Source: Microbacterium sp. 3J1
Lineage (GTDB): Bacteria; Actinomycetota; Actinomycetes; Actinomycetales; Microbacteriaceae
Assembly: GCF_001049495.1 (NCBI RefSeq)
Contig: NZ_CDWI01000011.1
Coordinates: 434,001 to 498,000, forward strand
Direction: 5' to 3'
Length of the DNA stretch: 64,000 nucleotides
How positions within the stretch are numbered: the first letter of the stretch is position 1; each line of letters starts with the position of its first letter. Under the pieces are notes generated by a model. That model ran no database searches. It worked only from the letters and a program-made list of their open reading frames with translations, and was not told the origin of the DNA. This document shows positions 8,172 through 16,648 of the stretch, piece after piece. A program made the translations under genes and the position numbers.

Positions 8172-9194
8172 TCACCCCGCAGGCTCGAGCTGCACCACGA
8201 CGCCGCGGTGATCGCTGCCTCCGGCGTCGTCGATGATCACCGAACCGGTGGGCGTCCAGTTCTGAGAGGCCATCACGTGATCGATCGGCGTGCTGAGCAG
8301 TGCGGGGAGTGAGCTCGGCCACGTTCCGCTGAAGCCGTTGCCGCTGCGCGATGCCGCGTCGCGGCAGTAACCCATGTCGCCGCCGTCCACGCCGAGCCCC
8401 GCCATGTGGTCGACGGTGGCGTTGAAGTCGCCCGCCAGCAGGAAGTCGCCCTCCGGACACTGATCGGCGATCCAGCGCAGATCGGAGCGCCACTGCTCCA
8501 TGTCCTCGGTGCGCGGGGCCACGGCGTGCACGGCGACGATGGTCGGACCGCTGCCGTCGACCGGCATGAGCACCGCGCTCGGAACCGATCCGGTGTTGCT
8601 CGTCCCGTCCTCCGACGACTCGATCACCGAGTACTCGCCGAGATCGGTCGACACCAGGACGGTGGTGTGCCACGACTTCGGACCGTCGACGACGTCGGGC
8701 TGGAACTGGACGTGGTGGACCCACATCGGGCGTCCCTGGTCGCGGAGCATGACCGCGATCTGCTCGCCGGCCGCCTCGGTCGTCTCGGGGAGAGCCACGA
8801 CGTCGGCATCCTGGTCGACGATCTGCTGGGCCACCTGCTCCGCGGAGACCTTGTCTCCGGCGGTGTTCCAGGTCAGCACCCTGATGCTCCCCTCGGTCGC
8901 CGCGGGAAGGGTGTCCGCACCGAATCCGCGGACGGCCCCGACGGCGCCGGTCGCGCCGGCACCGAGGAGCGCGACGATCAGCACGGAGGCGGCGAAGCCT
9001 CGGAGCGGTTTCGCCAGCAGGAGGAGGAGAGCGAGAGCCGCGACGACGAGGAACGCGGCGAGGACGACACCGCGTGCGGCGACGATCTGCGCGAACGGGA
9101 AGGTCTGCTCCAGGTGGAAGAACTGCGGCCACACCACGACGGCGGTCGTGATCGCGAGCAGCACGGTGAACAGGATCCCCAGGAGACGAAACAT
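8172..9194 (-). CDS. Endonuclease/exonuclease/phosphatase-family membrane protein
   Basis: A 340-residue protein. Three hydrophobic segments fill the first 100 residues, and an extracellular endonuclease/exonuclease/phosphatase domain follows. Catalytic motifs: LTWNTAGD, ALPETTEA, LLAGDFNATVDH, ATSQNW-like IDHVMASQNW and GGSDHRGV. Substrates of such membrane-tethered enzymes include nucleic acids and phospholipids; this one is not assigned. I start it at the ATG at 9194 (MFRLLGILF) and not at 9257, because TACGCT stands 7 bases upstream of 9194. It is divergent from the PHP gene. Confidence 0.82.
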   Translation of the reverse strand: MFRLLGILFTVLLAITTAVVVWPQFFHLEQTFPFAQIVAARGVVLAAFLVVAALALLLLLAKPLRGFAASVLIVALLGAGATGAVGAVRGFGADTLPAATEGSIRVLTWNTAGDKVSAEQVAQQIVDQDADVVALPETTEAAGEQIAVMLRDQGRPMWVHHVQFQPDVVDGPKSWHTTVLVSTDLGEYSVIESSEDGTSNTGSVPSAVLMPVDGSGPTIVAVHAVAPRTEDMEQWRSDLRWIADQCPEGDFLLAGDFNATVDHMAGLGVDGGDMGYCRDAASRSGNGFSGTWPSSLPALLSTPIDHVMASQNWTPTGSVIIDDAGGSDHRGVVVQLEPAG

Positions 9195-9201
9195 CTCGTC
9201 C

Positions 9202-9207
9202 AGCGTA
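9202..9207 (-). promoter_or_regulatory. -10 box of a leaderless transcript (EEP gene)
   Basis: TACGCT on the minus strand, 7 bases before the ATG at 9194. It supports the internal start over the longer reading frame. Confidence 0.6.
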
Positions 9208-9277
9208 GGAGGGATGTCTGTGAAGTCCCTGCCGCGGCGCGGGGGTGGAACACGCATCCCGCGTCCGTCGGCGTCGG

Positions 9278-9283
9278 TACGCT
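9278..9283 (+). promoter_or_regulatory. -10 box of a leaderless transcript (PHP gene)
   Basis: TACGCT, 6 bases before the ATG at 9290. Same hexamer as the divergent EEP promoter 70 bases away. Confidence 0.6.
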
Positions 9284-9289
9284 CGAGGG

Positions 9290-10165
9290 ATGGCCGACGC
9301 TCGTTCCCCCCGCTTCGCAGGTCCCGCCGACCTGCACCTGCACTCCAACCACTCCGATGGCACGGAGACGCCGGGAGAGGTCGTCCGGCAGGCCCACGCG
9401 CACGGGGTGCGGACGCTCGCGCTCACCGATCACGACCGCACGACCGGATGGGATGAGGCGGCCGAGGCCACCGCGGCGCTCGGCATGACGTTCATCCCGG
9501 GGATGGAGCTGTCGGCCAAGCACGAGTGGCGCAGCGTGCATGTGCTCGGCTACCTCTTCGACCCATTCGACGCCGGGGTGCTCGCCGAGACAACGCGCAT
9601 CCGCGACGATCGCATCGGACGCGCCGAGCGGATCGTGCGCAACATCGGCAGGGACTACGACATCGAGTGGGCGGATGTCGTCGAGCAGACGACGCTGGAC
9701 GCCACGGTCGGGCGTCCGCACATCGCCGATGCGCTGGTCGCCCGCGGGATCGTGCGCGACCGCACGGAGGCGTTCGACGGCATCCTGCATCCGCGCGAGG
9801 GTTACTACGAACCGCACTACGCCCCTGACCCGCTGACCGCGGTGCGGCTGATCACCGAGGCTGGGGGAGTGGCGATCATCGCGCACCCGGTCACCGCGGG
9901 GCGCGACCGAATGATGCCCGTCCCCTTCATCGAGCGTCTCATCGACGCCGGACTCGGCGGGTTCGAGATCGACCACCGGGAGAACACCGACGCCGGCAAG
10001 CGCAGACTGCACGAGCTGGCAGCCGCGCACGACCTCATCGTCACCGGTTCCAGCGACTACCACGGCACGGGCAAGCCGAACCTGCCAGGCGAGAACACGA
10101 CCTCGCTCGACATGGTCGCGCGTCTCATCGATCGCGCGACCGGCACGGCGCCGCGGTACGCCTGA
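9290..10165 (+). CDS. PHP-domain phosphoesterase (RNase AM/YciV type)
   Basis: A 291-residue PHP protein with the full set of metal ligands: DLHLHSNHSDGTETP near residue 12, LTDHDRTTGW, PGMELSA, IIAHPVT and the C-terminal SSDYHGTGK. The order and length match the YciV/TrpH group, which includes 3',5'-nucleotide phosphatases and RNase AM, a 5'-3' exonuclease. It is cytosolic with no signal peptide. The ATG at 9290 is supported by the -10 box directly upstream and by loss of similarity before it. A strong bidirectional hairpin follows the gene. Confidence 0.85.
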   Translation: MADARSPRFAGPADLHLHSNHSDGTETPGEVVRQAHAHGVRTLALTDHDRTTGWDEAAEATAALGMTFIPGMELSAKHEWRSVHVLGYLFDPFDAGVLAETTRIRDDRIGRAERIVRNIGRDYDIEWADVVEQTTLDATVGRPHIADALVARGIVRDRTEAFDGILHPREGYYEPHYAPDPLTAVRLITEAGGVAIIAHPVTAGRDRMMPVPFIERLIDAGLGGFEIDHRENTDAGKRRLHELAAAHDLIVTGSSDYHGTGKPNLPGENTTSLDMVARLIDRATGTAPRYA

Positions 10166-10188
10166 CGCGACCGTCCACCGGACAGGAC

Positions 10189-10227
10189 AGAGGGGCGGAT
10201 GCCGCGTCGCGCAGCATCCGCCCCTCT
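10189..10227. terminator. Bidirectional hairpin between convergent PHP and DEAD-helicase genes
   Basis: Perfect 14-bp inverted repeat (AGAGGGGCGGATGC, 10189-10202; complement 10214-10227) with an 11-base loop. No long T-tract follows on either strand, as is common in high-GC actinobacteria. Confidence 0.75.
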
Positions 10228-10235
10228 GGCGTGTC

Positions 10236-11750
10236 TCAGGCCCCGACGGCGGGCGCGGCTCCGGTGCCACCGGAACCACCGCGGCGGCGACGACGACGTC
10301 TCGCCGGCGCCGGCTTGCCGTCGTGGTGCTCCTTGCCCGCGCCGTCGTGCGTGCCCGCGCCCTCGGCACCGCGATCGGGTGCGGGGGTCTGCGCGTCACC
10401 GGCTGCGGACTCGGCGCCGCCCTCGGTGAACGTCGAGCCCACCGGGGTCGAGCCGCCGCGACGGCGGCGGCGACGACGGGTGCCGCCCTCATCGGTGCCT
10501 TCCGCTGCGGCATCCGCAGCGCGCTCCGGACGCGGCGTGCGCGGAGGCCGCTCGGCCTTCGGCGCCGTGACCAGCCGTCCCTTGGTGCCGGCGGGGATGT
10601 CGAGGTCCTCGTACAGGTGCGGGCTCGACGAGTAGGTCTCGACCGGCTCAGGCTGGCCGAACTCGAGCGCGCGGTTGATCAGCGCCCACTTGTGCAGGTC
10701 CTCCCAGTCGACGAACGTCACGGCGATGCCCGTCTTGCCCGCGCGGCCGGTGCGGCCGGCGCGGTGCAGGTACGTCTTGTCCTCGTCGGGGATCGTGTGG
10801 TTGATGACGTGGGTCACGTCGTCGACGTCGATGCCGCGGGCTGCGACGTCGGTGGCCACGAGGACGTCCCGCTTGCCGGCCTTGAACGCGGCCATGGAGC
10901 GCTCGCGCTGGTCCTGACCCATGTCGCCGTGCACGCCGCCGACGTTGAAGCCGCGGTCGCCGAGCTCGTCGACGAGACGCTGTGCCGCCCGCTTGGTGCG
11001 GGTGAAGATCACGGTCTTGCCGCGGCCCTCGGCCTGCAGGATGCGCGCGATGACCTCGTCCTTGTCGAGCGAGTGGGCGCGGTAGACGAGGTGCTTGATG
11101 TTCGCCTGGGTGAGACCCTCGTCGGGGTCGTTCGCGCGGATGTGGATCGGGTTCGACATGAACCGGCGCGCCAGCGCCACGATCGGTCCGGGCATGGTCG
11201 CCGAGAAGAGCTGGGTGTGTCGGACGGCGGGGACCTTCTGGAATATCTTCTCGATGTCGGCGAGGAAGCCGAGGTCGAGCATCTTGTCGGCCTCGTCGAG
11301 GACGACCTCGGTCGCGTTCGAGAGATCGAGAAGGCGCTGGCCGGCGAGGTCGATGAGACGGCCGGGCGTGCCGACGACGATCTGCGCACCCGCCTTGAGC
11401 TGGTCGATCTGCCCCTCGTACGCCTTGCCGCCGTAGATGGCGACGACGCTGGTCGAGCGGTTGCTGGTGAGGAGGTCGATGTCCTCGTACACCTGTACGG
11501 CGAGTTCGCGGGTGGGGACGACGATGAGCGCCTTCACTCCGTGCTCGGGATCCTTGCCCAGACGCTGGACGACGGGGATGCCGAAGCCGAAGGTCTTTCC
11601 CGTGCCGGTCTTGGCCTGGCCGATGATGTCCTGGCCGGGAAGGCCGAGGGGGATGGTCTGCTCCTGAATGGGGAATGCGTCGACGATGCCTTTGGCGGCG
11701 AGTGCGTCGACGATGTCCTGATCGATTCCGAGATCAGCGAAGGTTGTCAA
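10236..11750 (-). CDS. DEAD-box RNA helicase with basic C-terminal tail
   Basis: A 504-residue helicase. The Q motif is FPIQEQTIP, motif I AKTGTGKT, motif Ia PTRELA, motif II DEAD, motif III SAT, motif IV VIFTRTK, motif V ATDVAARGIDV and motif VI HRAGRTGRAG. A disordered tail (about 410-504) carries two runs of seven to eight arginines separated by acidic sequence, a likely RNA-binding extension. It remodels RNA (ribosome assembly or decay). The start is TTG; an in-frame stop lies two codons upstream and the first residues MTTFADLG look conserved. There is no Shine-Dalgarno. A possible -10 (TAGGCT at 11858-11863) would give a leader of roughly 100 bases. Confidence 0.93.
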   Translation of the reverse strand: MTTFADLGIDQDIVDALAAKGIVDAFPIQEQTIPLGLPGQDIIGQAKTGTGKTFGFGIPVVQRLGKDPEHGVKALIVVPTRELAVQVYEDIDLLTSNRSTSVVAIYGGKAYEGQIDQLKAGAQIVVGTPGRLIDLAGQRLLDLSNATEVVLDEADKMLDLGFLADIEKIFQKVPAVRHTQLFSATMPGPIVALARRFMSNPIHIRANDPDEGLTQANIKHLVYRAHSLDKDEVIARILQAEGRGKTVIFTRTKRAAQRLVDELGDRGFNVGGVHGDMGQDQRERSMAAFKAGKRDVLVATDVAARGIDVDDVTHVINHTIPDEDKTYLHRAGRTGRAGKTGIAVTFVDWEDLHKWALINRALEFGQPEPVETYSSSPHLYEDLDIPAGTKGRLVTAPKAERPPRTPRPERAADAAAEGTDEGGTRRRRRRRGGSTPVGSTFTEGGAESAAGDAQTPAPDRGAEGAGTHDGAGKEHHDGKPAPARRRRRRRGGSGGTGAAPAVGA

Positions 11751-11905
11751 TGTTCAGATGCCTGTCCGGCGACCTGCGGAGATCGCCACGTTCACGGATC
11801 CACGCCGTCTCTTGTGCCACAGGCGCGGGGCCCCGCTCCGACGGCGGGGACAGGAACAGCCTACCCGAGGGGGTGCGGACGCCAGGGAGAGAGGCATCCG
11901 CCGAG

Positions 11906-11911
11906 TATTGT
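11906..11911 (+). promoter_or_regulatory. -10 box of a leaderless transcript (MiaE-like gene)
   Basis: TATTGT, 7 bases before the GTG at 11919. Confidence 0.5.
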
Positions 11912-11918
11912 GAAGCCC

Positions 11919-12632
11919 GTGGTGAACTGGTTCTGGAAGCGCACGGCGCCCCGACGCACGCTGACCCTGCGGAGTCGTGGTGATCAGGGCACCGCCACGC
12001 GCATCGATTTCGCGGAGCTCGCGCCCGAGCTCGATCGCTTCCTCGGGCAGGCTGCGTATCTTCAGCTCGGGTACTTCGAGACCCTCACCCGGCTGATCCG
12101 GGCGACTCCGGAGCTCTCCGAGAAGGAGGCGCTGTCCCGCGCTGCGGGCGCGGCGCTGGAGAAGCACCGCGCGATCGTCGAGCTGATCGCCGAGCGGGGC
12201 GACGACCCGACCGAGCTGATGCTGCCGTTCCGCGAGAACCTCGACGCGTTCCGCCGCAAGACCATCGGGGCTCGCCCCCGGGAGACCCTCCTCGCCGTGT
12301 ACACCACGGCGGGCATGCTCGACGATTTCTATCTCGCGCTCGCCTCCAGCTACGGAGATGTCGGGGCCCGCGTGGCCGACATCCTCAGCGAGGACGACGC
12401 GCGTCATGAGATCGTCGCGATCATCCAGGAGACGATCGACGGTGACGGTGAATGGCGCTCGCTGCTGTCCATGTGGGCGCGCCGGCTCGTCGGCGACACG
12501 ATCCTCGTGTGCCGCTCGGCCCTGCGTCAGCCCGAACTCGCGGCAATGAGCGAGGAGCGGGTGGAGCTCGTCTATACGGAGCTCATGGGCGCGCATGCAC
12601 GGCGCATGGATGCGATGGGGCTCGCCTCGTAG
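11919..12632 (+). CDS. Ferritin-like fold protein (MiaE_2 family)
   Basis: A 237-residue all-helical protein. Residues 35-90 (YLQLGYFETLTRLI and ALEKHRAIVELI) and 125-170 (MLDDFYLALASS and DARHEIVAII) form the four-helix pattern of the actinobacterial MiaE-like ferritin-fold family. It is named for tRNA hydroxylase MiaE but its activity is not established. The acidic/His ligands at 81-83 and 160-164 could bind a diiron centre; I could not confirm both ExxH motifs. I chose GTG 11919 because the upstream reading is GC-rich nonsense and a -10 box precedes it; a second GTG follows immediately. It is divergent from the DEAD helicase, as I recall for mycobacteria (Rv3210c/Rv3211). Confidence 0.75.
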   Translation: MVNWFWKRTAPRRTLTLRSRGDQGTATRIDFAELAPELDRFLGQAAYLQLGYFETLTRLIRATPELSEKEALSRAAGAALEKHRAIVELIAERGDDPTELMLPFRENLDAFRRKTIGARPRETLLAVYTTAGMLDDFYLALASSYGDVGARVADILSEDDARHEIVAIIQETIDGDGEWRSLLSMWARRLVGDTILVCRSALRQPELAAMSEERVELVYTELMGAHARRMDAMGLAS

Positions 12633-12695
12633 ATCGAGACGGATGCCGATCTCGCGGTCAGGTCGTAGCGCGGTGGTCAGACCCGAGCTCGGCGG

Positions 12696-12983
12696 TCAGA
12701 TGCCGAGTGCGGCCTTCGCGGATGCGTCCGATCGACGGCGGGAGGCGACGATCCCCACGGTCAGCGCCGCGGCGACGGCGACGGATCCGAGGATGCTCGC
12801 CAGCCACAGCCAGATGCTGTCCTCGCCGACGCCGAGCCACTGCATCCCCGTGTAGACCAGGCCCGCGAGCGCCGTGGCGATCGCGGGCGTCACCGCCACC
12901 CCGCGGAGATCACGGCCGCCGATCAGGAAGTGGACGGCGATGCCCAATGCGCACGCGCCGACGAGCGCGAGGAGGATGTACAT
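12696..12983 (-). CDS. Small three-helix membrane protein, unknown
   Basis: A 95-residue protein with three hydrophobic segments (about 2-20, 30-50 and 58-82) and a short basic tail (SRRRSDASAK). I do not recognise the family. It starts 6 bases after the stop of the DUF3107 gene and is therefore probably co-transcribed with it. Confidence 0.65.
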   Translation of the reverse strand: MYILLALVGACALGIAVHFLIGGRDLRGVAVTPAIATALAGLVYTGMQWLGVGEDSIWLWLASILGSVAVAAALTVGIVASRRRSDASAKAALGI

Positions 12984-12989
12984 GAGGCG

Positions 12990-13214
12990 TCAGGCGACGA
13001 AGCCGACGCGACGCGATTCCTCGGTGCCGAGCTCGATGTACGCGAGGTGCGCGGTCGGCACGAGGTAGGAGTTGCCCTTCACATCGGCGAAGCTCACGTG
13101 CGAGGTGCTCTGCTCGAGCGCGCTCGAGACCTGGGAGCGGACCTCGTCCGCGGATGCCGCGGTCTCGAAGCTGAGCTCGCGGCCGGTGTTGATGATGCCG
13201 ATGCGGATTTCCAC
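12990..13214 (-). CDS. DUF3107 protein (TB9.4-like)
   Basis: A 74-residue protein beginning VEIRIGIINTGRELSFET and ending with the beta-rich NSYLVPTAHLAYIELG. This is the whole DUF3107 family, known in mycobacteria as TB9.4 (Rv3208A, from memory). Its function is unknown; the small beta-barrel-like sequence suggests a binding protein. The GTG at 13214 is preceded by a Shine-Dalgarno (AGGAG, 5 bases away), whereas the longer frame to 13343 has no support. It is divergent from adnA, sharing a 185-base intergenic region with a small palindrome. Confidence 0.85.
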   Translation of the reverse strand: MEIRIGIINTGRELSFETAASADEVRSQVSSALEQSTSHVSFADVKGNSYLVPTAHLAYIELGTEESRRVGFVA

Positions 13215-13253
13215 GCGTACTCCTGTTTTCCAGTCGACGATGCTGTGTCCTGC

Positions 13254-13270
13254 TCGACCGTGACGGTCGA
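13254..13270. repeat. 17-base palindrome in the DUF3107 leader
   Basis: TCGACCG-TGA-CGGTCGA, 7-bp arms with a 3-base centre. It lies between the DUF3107 start and a candidate minus-strand -10 (TAGAGT at 13284-13289). A possible operator; arms this short can occur by chance. Confidence 0.35.
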
Positions 13271-13386
13271 TGACTGCGCCCAACTCTACCCCGCTCGGTC
13301 GGGGCGGGATCGGCCGCATGAGGCGGTTTCGCCGTGAGCGCACAGAGCCGTCGAGCTGCCCGGCCGGCGATGTCCGTGCGCCGCAG

Positions 13387-13392
13387 TAGCGT
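13387..13392 (+). promoter_or_regulatory. -10 box of a near-leaderless transcript (adnA)
   Basis: TAGCGT, 7 bases before the ATG at 13400. The spacer reads GGAGGAC, so a longer transcript could also use GGAGG as a closely spaced Shine-Dalgarno. Confidence 0.5.
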
Positions 13393-13399
13393 GGAGGAC

Positions 13400-16300
13400 A
13401 TGACCGAGGATGCCGCGCAGAGAGCCGTGATCCGCGCTGACGCGACGGCGTCCGGCGTGATCGTCGGAGCGCCCGGCACGGGCAAGACCCGCACCCTCAT
13501 CGACCGTGTCGTCCATCTGCTCGACGTCGCCGGGATGCGGCCCGAGGAGGTCCTCGTGCTGACGCCCAGTCGGCAGGCGGCGACGGCGCTCCGTGACCGG
13601 ATCGGTGTCAAGGTCGATCAGGCCACGCCCGGCCCGCTCGCCCGGTCGCTCGGCTCGTTCGCTTTCCAGATCGTGCGCGGGGCGATGGTGAAGGAGGGGC
13701 AGGAGCCCCCGGCGCTGCTCACCGGAGCGGATCAGGATCGTCTGATCGCCGAGCTCCTCGCGGGGGACGCGGAAGACGGGGTGATCGCCTGGCCCGAGGC
13801 GCTGAGTCCCGCGGTGCGGGCGTCCAAGGGCTTTCGGTCCGAGCTCAGGGCCTTCCTGGCGGAATGCGCCGAGCTCGGGGCGCACCCCGACGAGCTGCGC
13901 GCCGGGGGTGACGAGTCCTGGACGGCGGTCGCGGACTTCCTCGTCGAGTACCGCGGCATCCTCGACCTGGCCCGCGCGGCGCATCGCGATGCGGCCGACC
14001 TCCTCACCGAGGCGTGCACGATCCTGCAGACGGCGGATGTCGGTGCCCTGGGTCCCCTCGCTCATCTGCGCGTGGTGTTGATCGATGACGCACAGGAGCT
14101 CACGCGCGGTGGCGTCGACGTCGTGCGCGCCCTGCGCTCCCGAGGCACAGCGGTGCTCGCGTTCGGAGACCCCGACATCTCGTCGGGCGCCTTCCGGGGC
14201 GCGACTCCCGAGCTGTTCGCTCAGCTCGCCACAGCCCTGGGCGACGTTCACGTCCTCGACGCTCCGCACCGTCAGGTGCCGGCACTGACGGCGCTGACGC
14301 GCACCGTCACCCAGGCGATCGGTGCGTCGGGCAGAGTGGACCATCGACGCCCGCCGGTCCCCATCGTCGACGACGACGCGGCCCGTGACGCGCTCGGCAC
14401 TTTCATCGCGCCGTCGCCGCACGAAGAACTCGATCGCATCGCCGGCGTCATGCGCGAGTGGCATCTGTCGCACGACGTGGCGTGGGATCGGATGGCGGTC
14501 GTCGCCCATGACACGCGACAGGTGACGCAACTCGAGGCCGAGCTGGCCGCCCGCGAGATCCCCACCCGGACCGCGGGCGTGCAACGGCCCCTCGGCAGTG
14601 AGGCGATCGTGGGCGACATCGTCGGCATCGTCCGGCTCGCCCTCACACCGCCCGAGCAGCGGACGGCGCTGGAGTGGGAGGAGGCTCTGCGCACGCCCTT
14701 CGGCGGCATGGACGCCATCGGTCTGCGACGCCTCAGAGCGCGTCTGCGCCACATCGAGCTGGAGAACGGAGGGTCGACGCCGGCGAGAGAGCTGCTGCGC
14801 CAGGCCATGACCGCCCCCGACCACTTCACGCTCATCGACGCGCAGGAGTCCCGCACCGCCGAGCGGTTCGCTCGGACGGTCGCGGAGGTCGCCGAGGGTG
14901 CCGCGCACGGCGAGACGATCCACGATCTGCTGTGGCGGGTGTGGGACGAGTCACGGGCCGTCGACGGACGCCGGCTCCAGGTCGCCTGGCGCGAGATCTC
15001 GCTGCAGGCGAGCGGCGCCGAGACGGCCAGGGCGCTCGATGCGCTCGTGTCCCTGTTCGGCGCGGCCAAGCGGTTCGTCGAGCGGACTCCGAACGAGCGG
15101 CCCGAGACCTTCGTCCGGGATGTGCTCGACAGCGAGGTTCCCGAGGACTCGCTCTCGAGTCCCGACCGGCCGGGGCGCGTGACGCTGCTCACGCCGGCGA
15201 CCGCGCTCGGCACGGAGTTCGACGCCGTCGTGGTCGCCGGCGTCCAGGACGGCGTGTGGCCGAACGTACGACTGCGCGGGGGGCTGCTGCAGACGTGGCG
15301 TCTCGCCGATTCCCTCATCTCGGCGCGCACGGGCACCCCGGAGGAGGCTCCGGGCGTCCTCGATCGACGCCGCGCCGCCCTGCACGACGAACTGCGTCTG
15401 TTCGTGCGCGCCATCTCCCGCCCCCGGCGACGACTGCTGATCACGGCCGTGGACGACGACGACATGTCGCCGAGCCCGTTCTTCTCGTTCCTGCCTCCTC
15501 CCGACCCGCCGGAACTGCACGCGTCGGCAGAGCATCCGCTCACACTGCGCGGACTCGTCGCCCGACACCGCAGAGTGCTCACGACATCGACGTCGCAGGC
15601 GGCGCGCGACCAGGCGGCCGCTCAGCTCGCCGTCCTCGCACGTGAGGGTGTGCCGGGGGCCGACCCCGCCGACTGGTACGGCGTCACCCCGCCCTCGACC
15701 GAGGCGTCGCTGCGTGATCTCGCGGCAGAGGGTGCCCGCGTATCGCCGTCGAAACTGGAATCGTTCGAGGAGTGCGGGCTCAATTGGGCCGTCTCGGCTC
15801 TGGGTGGCGACACGGTCATGCCGCCGACGGCGGGGATCGGAACGATCATCCACGAGGCCATGGAGCGCGTTCCCGACGGAGATCTCGAGCGGATGCGCGA
15901 GATCGTCGCCGAGCACTGGCCGGAGCTCGACTTCGAGACCGAGTGGATCGGACGCAAGGAGCGCCGCAGGGCCGACACCTTCGTCGAGCGGCTGCACACC
16001 TATCTCGGCGACGTGCGGCGAGCCGGCGGACGTGAGCTCGCGAGCGAGGTCGAGTTCCGGTTCGCCGTCGACATCCCCGAGGCCGGCGACGACCGGCCCC
16101 CCTCGGTGCGTCCGGTCGGGGAGGATACCGCGAATCAGGCGATCATCCACGGATACATCGACCGGGTCGAGCTCTACCCGCACGGAGCGGGCGACCACGG
16201 GCACGCGCGAGGCCAGAGATGGCAGCCGATCGCCGGCGCCGGGGAAGAGGCGGACGGAGGAGCGTCGGGCCGTGACCGGGTCGTCGTCGTCGACCTCAAG

Positions 16301-16648
16301 ACCGGGAAGTCCGATCCGGAGTCCGATGCCGGCGTCGTCGAGCATGCGCAGCTCGCCGCCTACCAGGTGGCGGTGCAGCAGGGACTCGTCGAGGGCGCAC
16401 CCGCCGATGCGCTCGTCGGCGCCCGGCTCGTGATCGTGTCGAAGACGCTCGCCAAGAGCGACTATCGCGTCGCACACCAGCACACACTCGGAGACGAGAA
16501 CCGGGACGCCTTCCTCCGTCGAGTGGGCGAGGCCGCACGGGGGATGTCGGCCGCCAGCTTCACGGCGCAGGTCGAGGCGCACTGCGCCGACACGCAGCGA
16601 CGAGTCAACCCCTGCCGCATCCACACCGTCGCGGCGGTGAGCGCATGA
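13400..16648 (+). CDS. adnA: Helicase-nuclease subunit AdnA
   Basis: A 1082-residue UvrD-like helicase fused to a C-terminal RecB-type nuclease. Walker A GAPGTGKT is at about 23-30 and the Walker B region VLIDDAQEL near 227. The nuclease core VVVDLKTGK is near 963. With AdnB it forms the actinobacterial motor-nuclease that resects double-strand breaks. In mycobacteria AdnA supplies a nuclease, and AdnB is the main motor. The DDAQ Walker B is weaker than the DEYQD of AdnB, in line with that division. Candidate Fe-S cysteines are FEECGLNW (about 793) and two near the C-terminus (AHC and NPC); a fourth is not evident. The ATG at 13400 is favoured over 13334 by the -10 box. Confidence 0.9.
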   Translation: MTEDAAQRAVIRADATASGVIVGAPGTGKTRTLIDRVVHLLDVAGMRPEEVLVLTPSRQAATALRDRIGVKVDQATPGPLARSLGSFAFQIVRGAMVKEGQEPPALLTGADQDRLIAELLAGDAEDGVIAWPEALSPAVRASKGFRSELRAFLAECAELGAHPDELRAGGDESWTAVADFLVEYRGILDLARAAHRDAADLLTEACTILQTADVGALGPLAHLRVVLIDDAQELTRGGVDVVRALRSRGTAVLAFGDPDISSGAFRGATPELFAQLATALGDVHVLDAPHRQVPALTALTRTVTQAIGASGRVDHRRPPVPIVDDDAARDALGTFIAPSPHEELDRIAGVMREWHLSHDVAWDRMAVVAHDTRQVTQLEAELAAREIPTRTAGVQRPLGSEAIVGDIVGIVRLALTPPEQRTALEWEEALRTPFGGMDAIGLRRLRARLRHIELENGGSTPARELLRQAMTAPDHFTLIDAQESRTAERFARTVAEVAEGAAHGETIHDLLWRVWDESRAVDGRRLQVAWREISLQASGAETARALDALVSLFGAAKRFVERTPNERPETFVRDVLDSEVPEDSLSSPDRPGRVTLLTPATALGTEFDAVVVAGVQDGVWPNVRLRGGLLQTWRLADSLISARTGTPEEAPGVLDRRRAALHDELRLFVRAISRPRRRLLITAVDDDDMSPSPFFSFLPPPDPPELHASAEHPLTLRGLVARHRRVLTTSTSQAARDQAAAQLAVLAREGVPGADPADWYGVTPPSTEASLRDLAAEGARVSPSKLESFEECGLNWAVSALGGDTVMPPTAGIGTIIHEAMERVPDGDLERMREIVAEHWPELDFETEWIGRKERRRADTFVERLHTYLGDVRRAGGRELASEVEFRFAVDIPEAGDDRPPSVRPVGEDTANQAIIHGYIDRVELYPHGAGDHGHARGQRWQPIAGAGEEADGGASGRDRVVVVDLKTGKSDPESDAGVVEHAQLAAYQVAVQQGLVEGAPADALVGARLVIVSKTLAKSDYRVAHQHTLGDENRDAFLRRVGEAARGMSAASFTAQVEAHCADTQRRVNPCRIHTVAAVSA

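Noticed and set aside
10323..11918. N-terminal extension of the MiaE-like frame, opposite the DEAD helicase
   Set aside because: Antisense to the helicase coding sequence. Family-like sequence begins only at GTG 11919.
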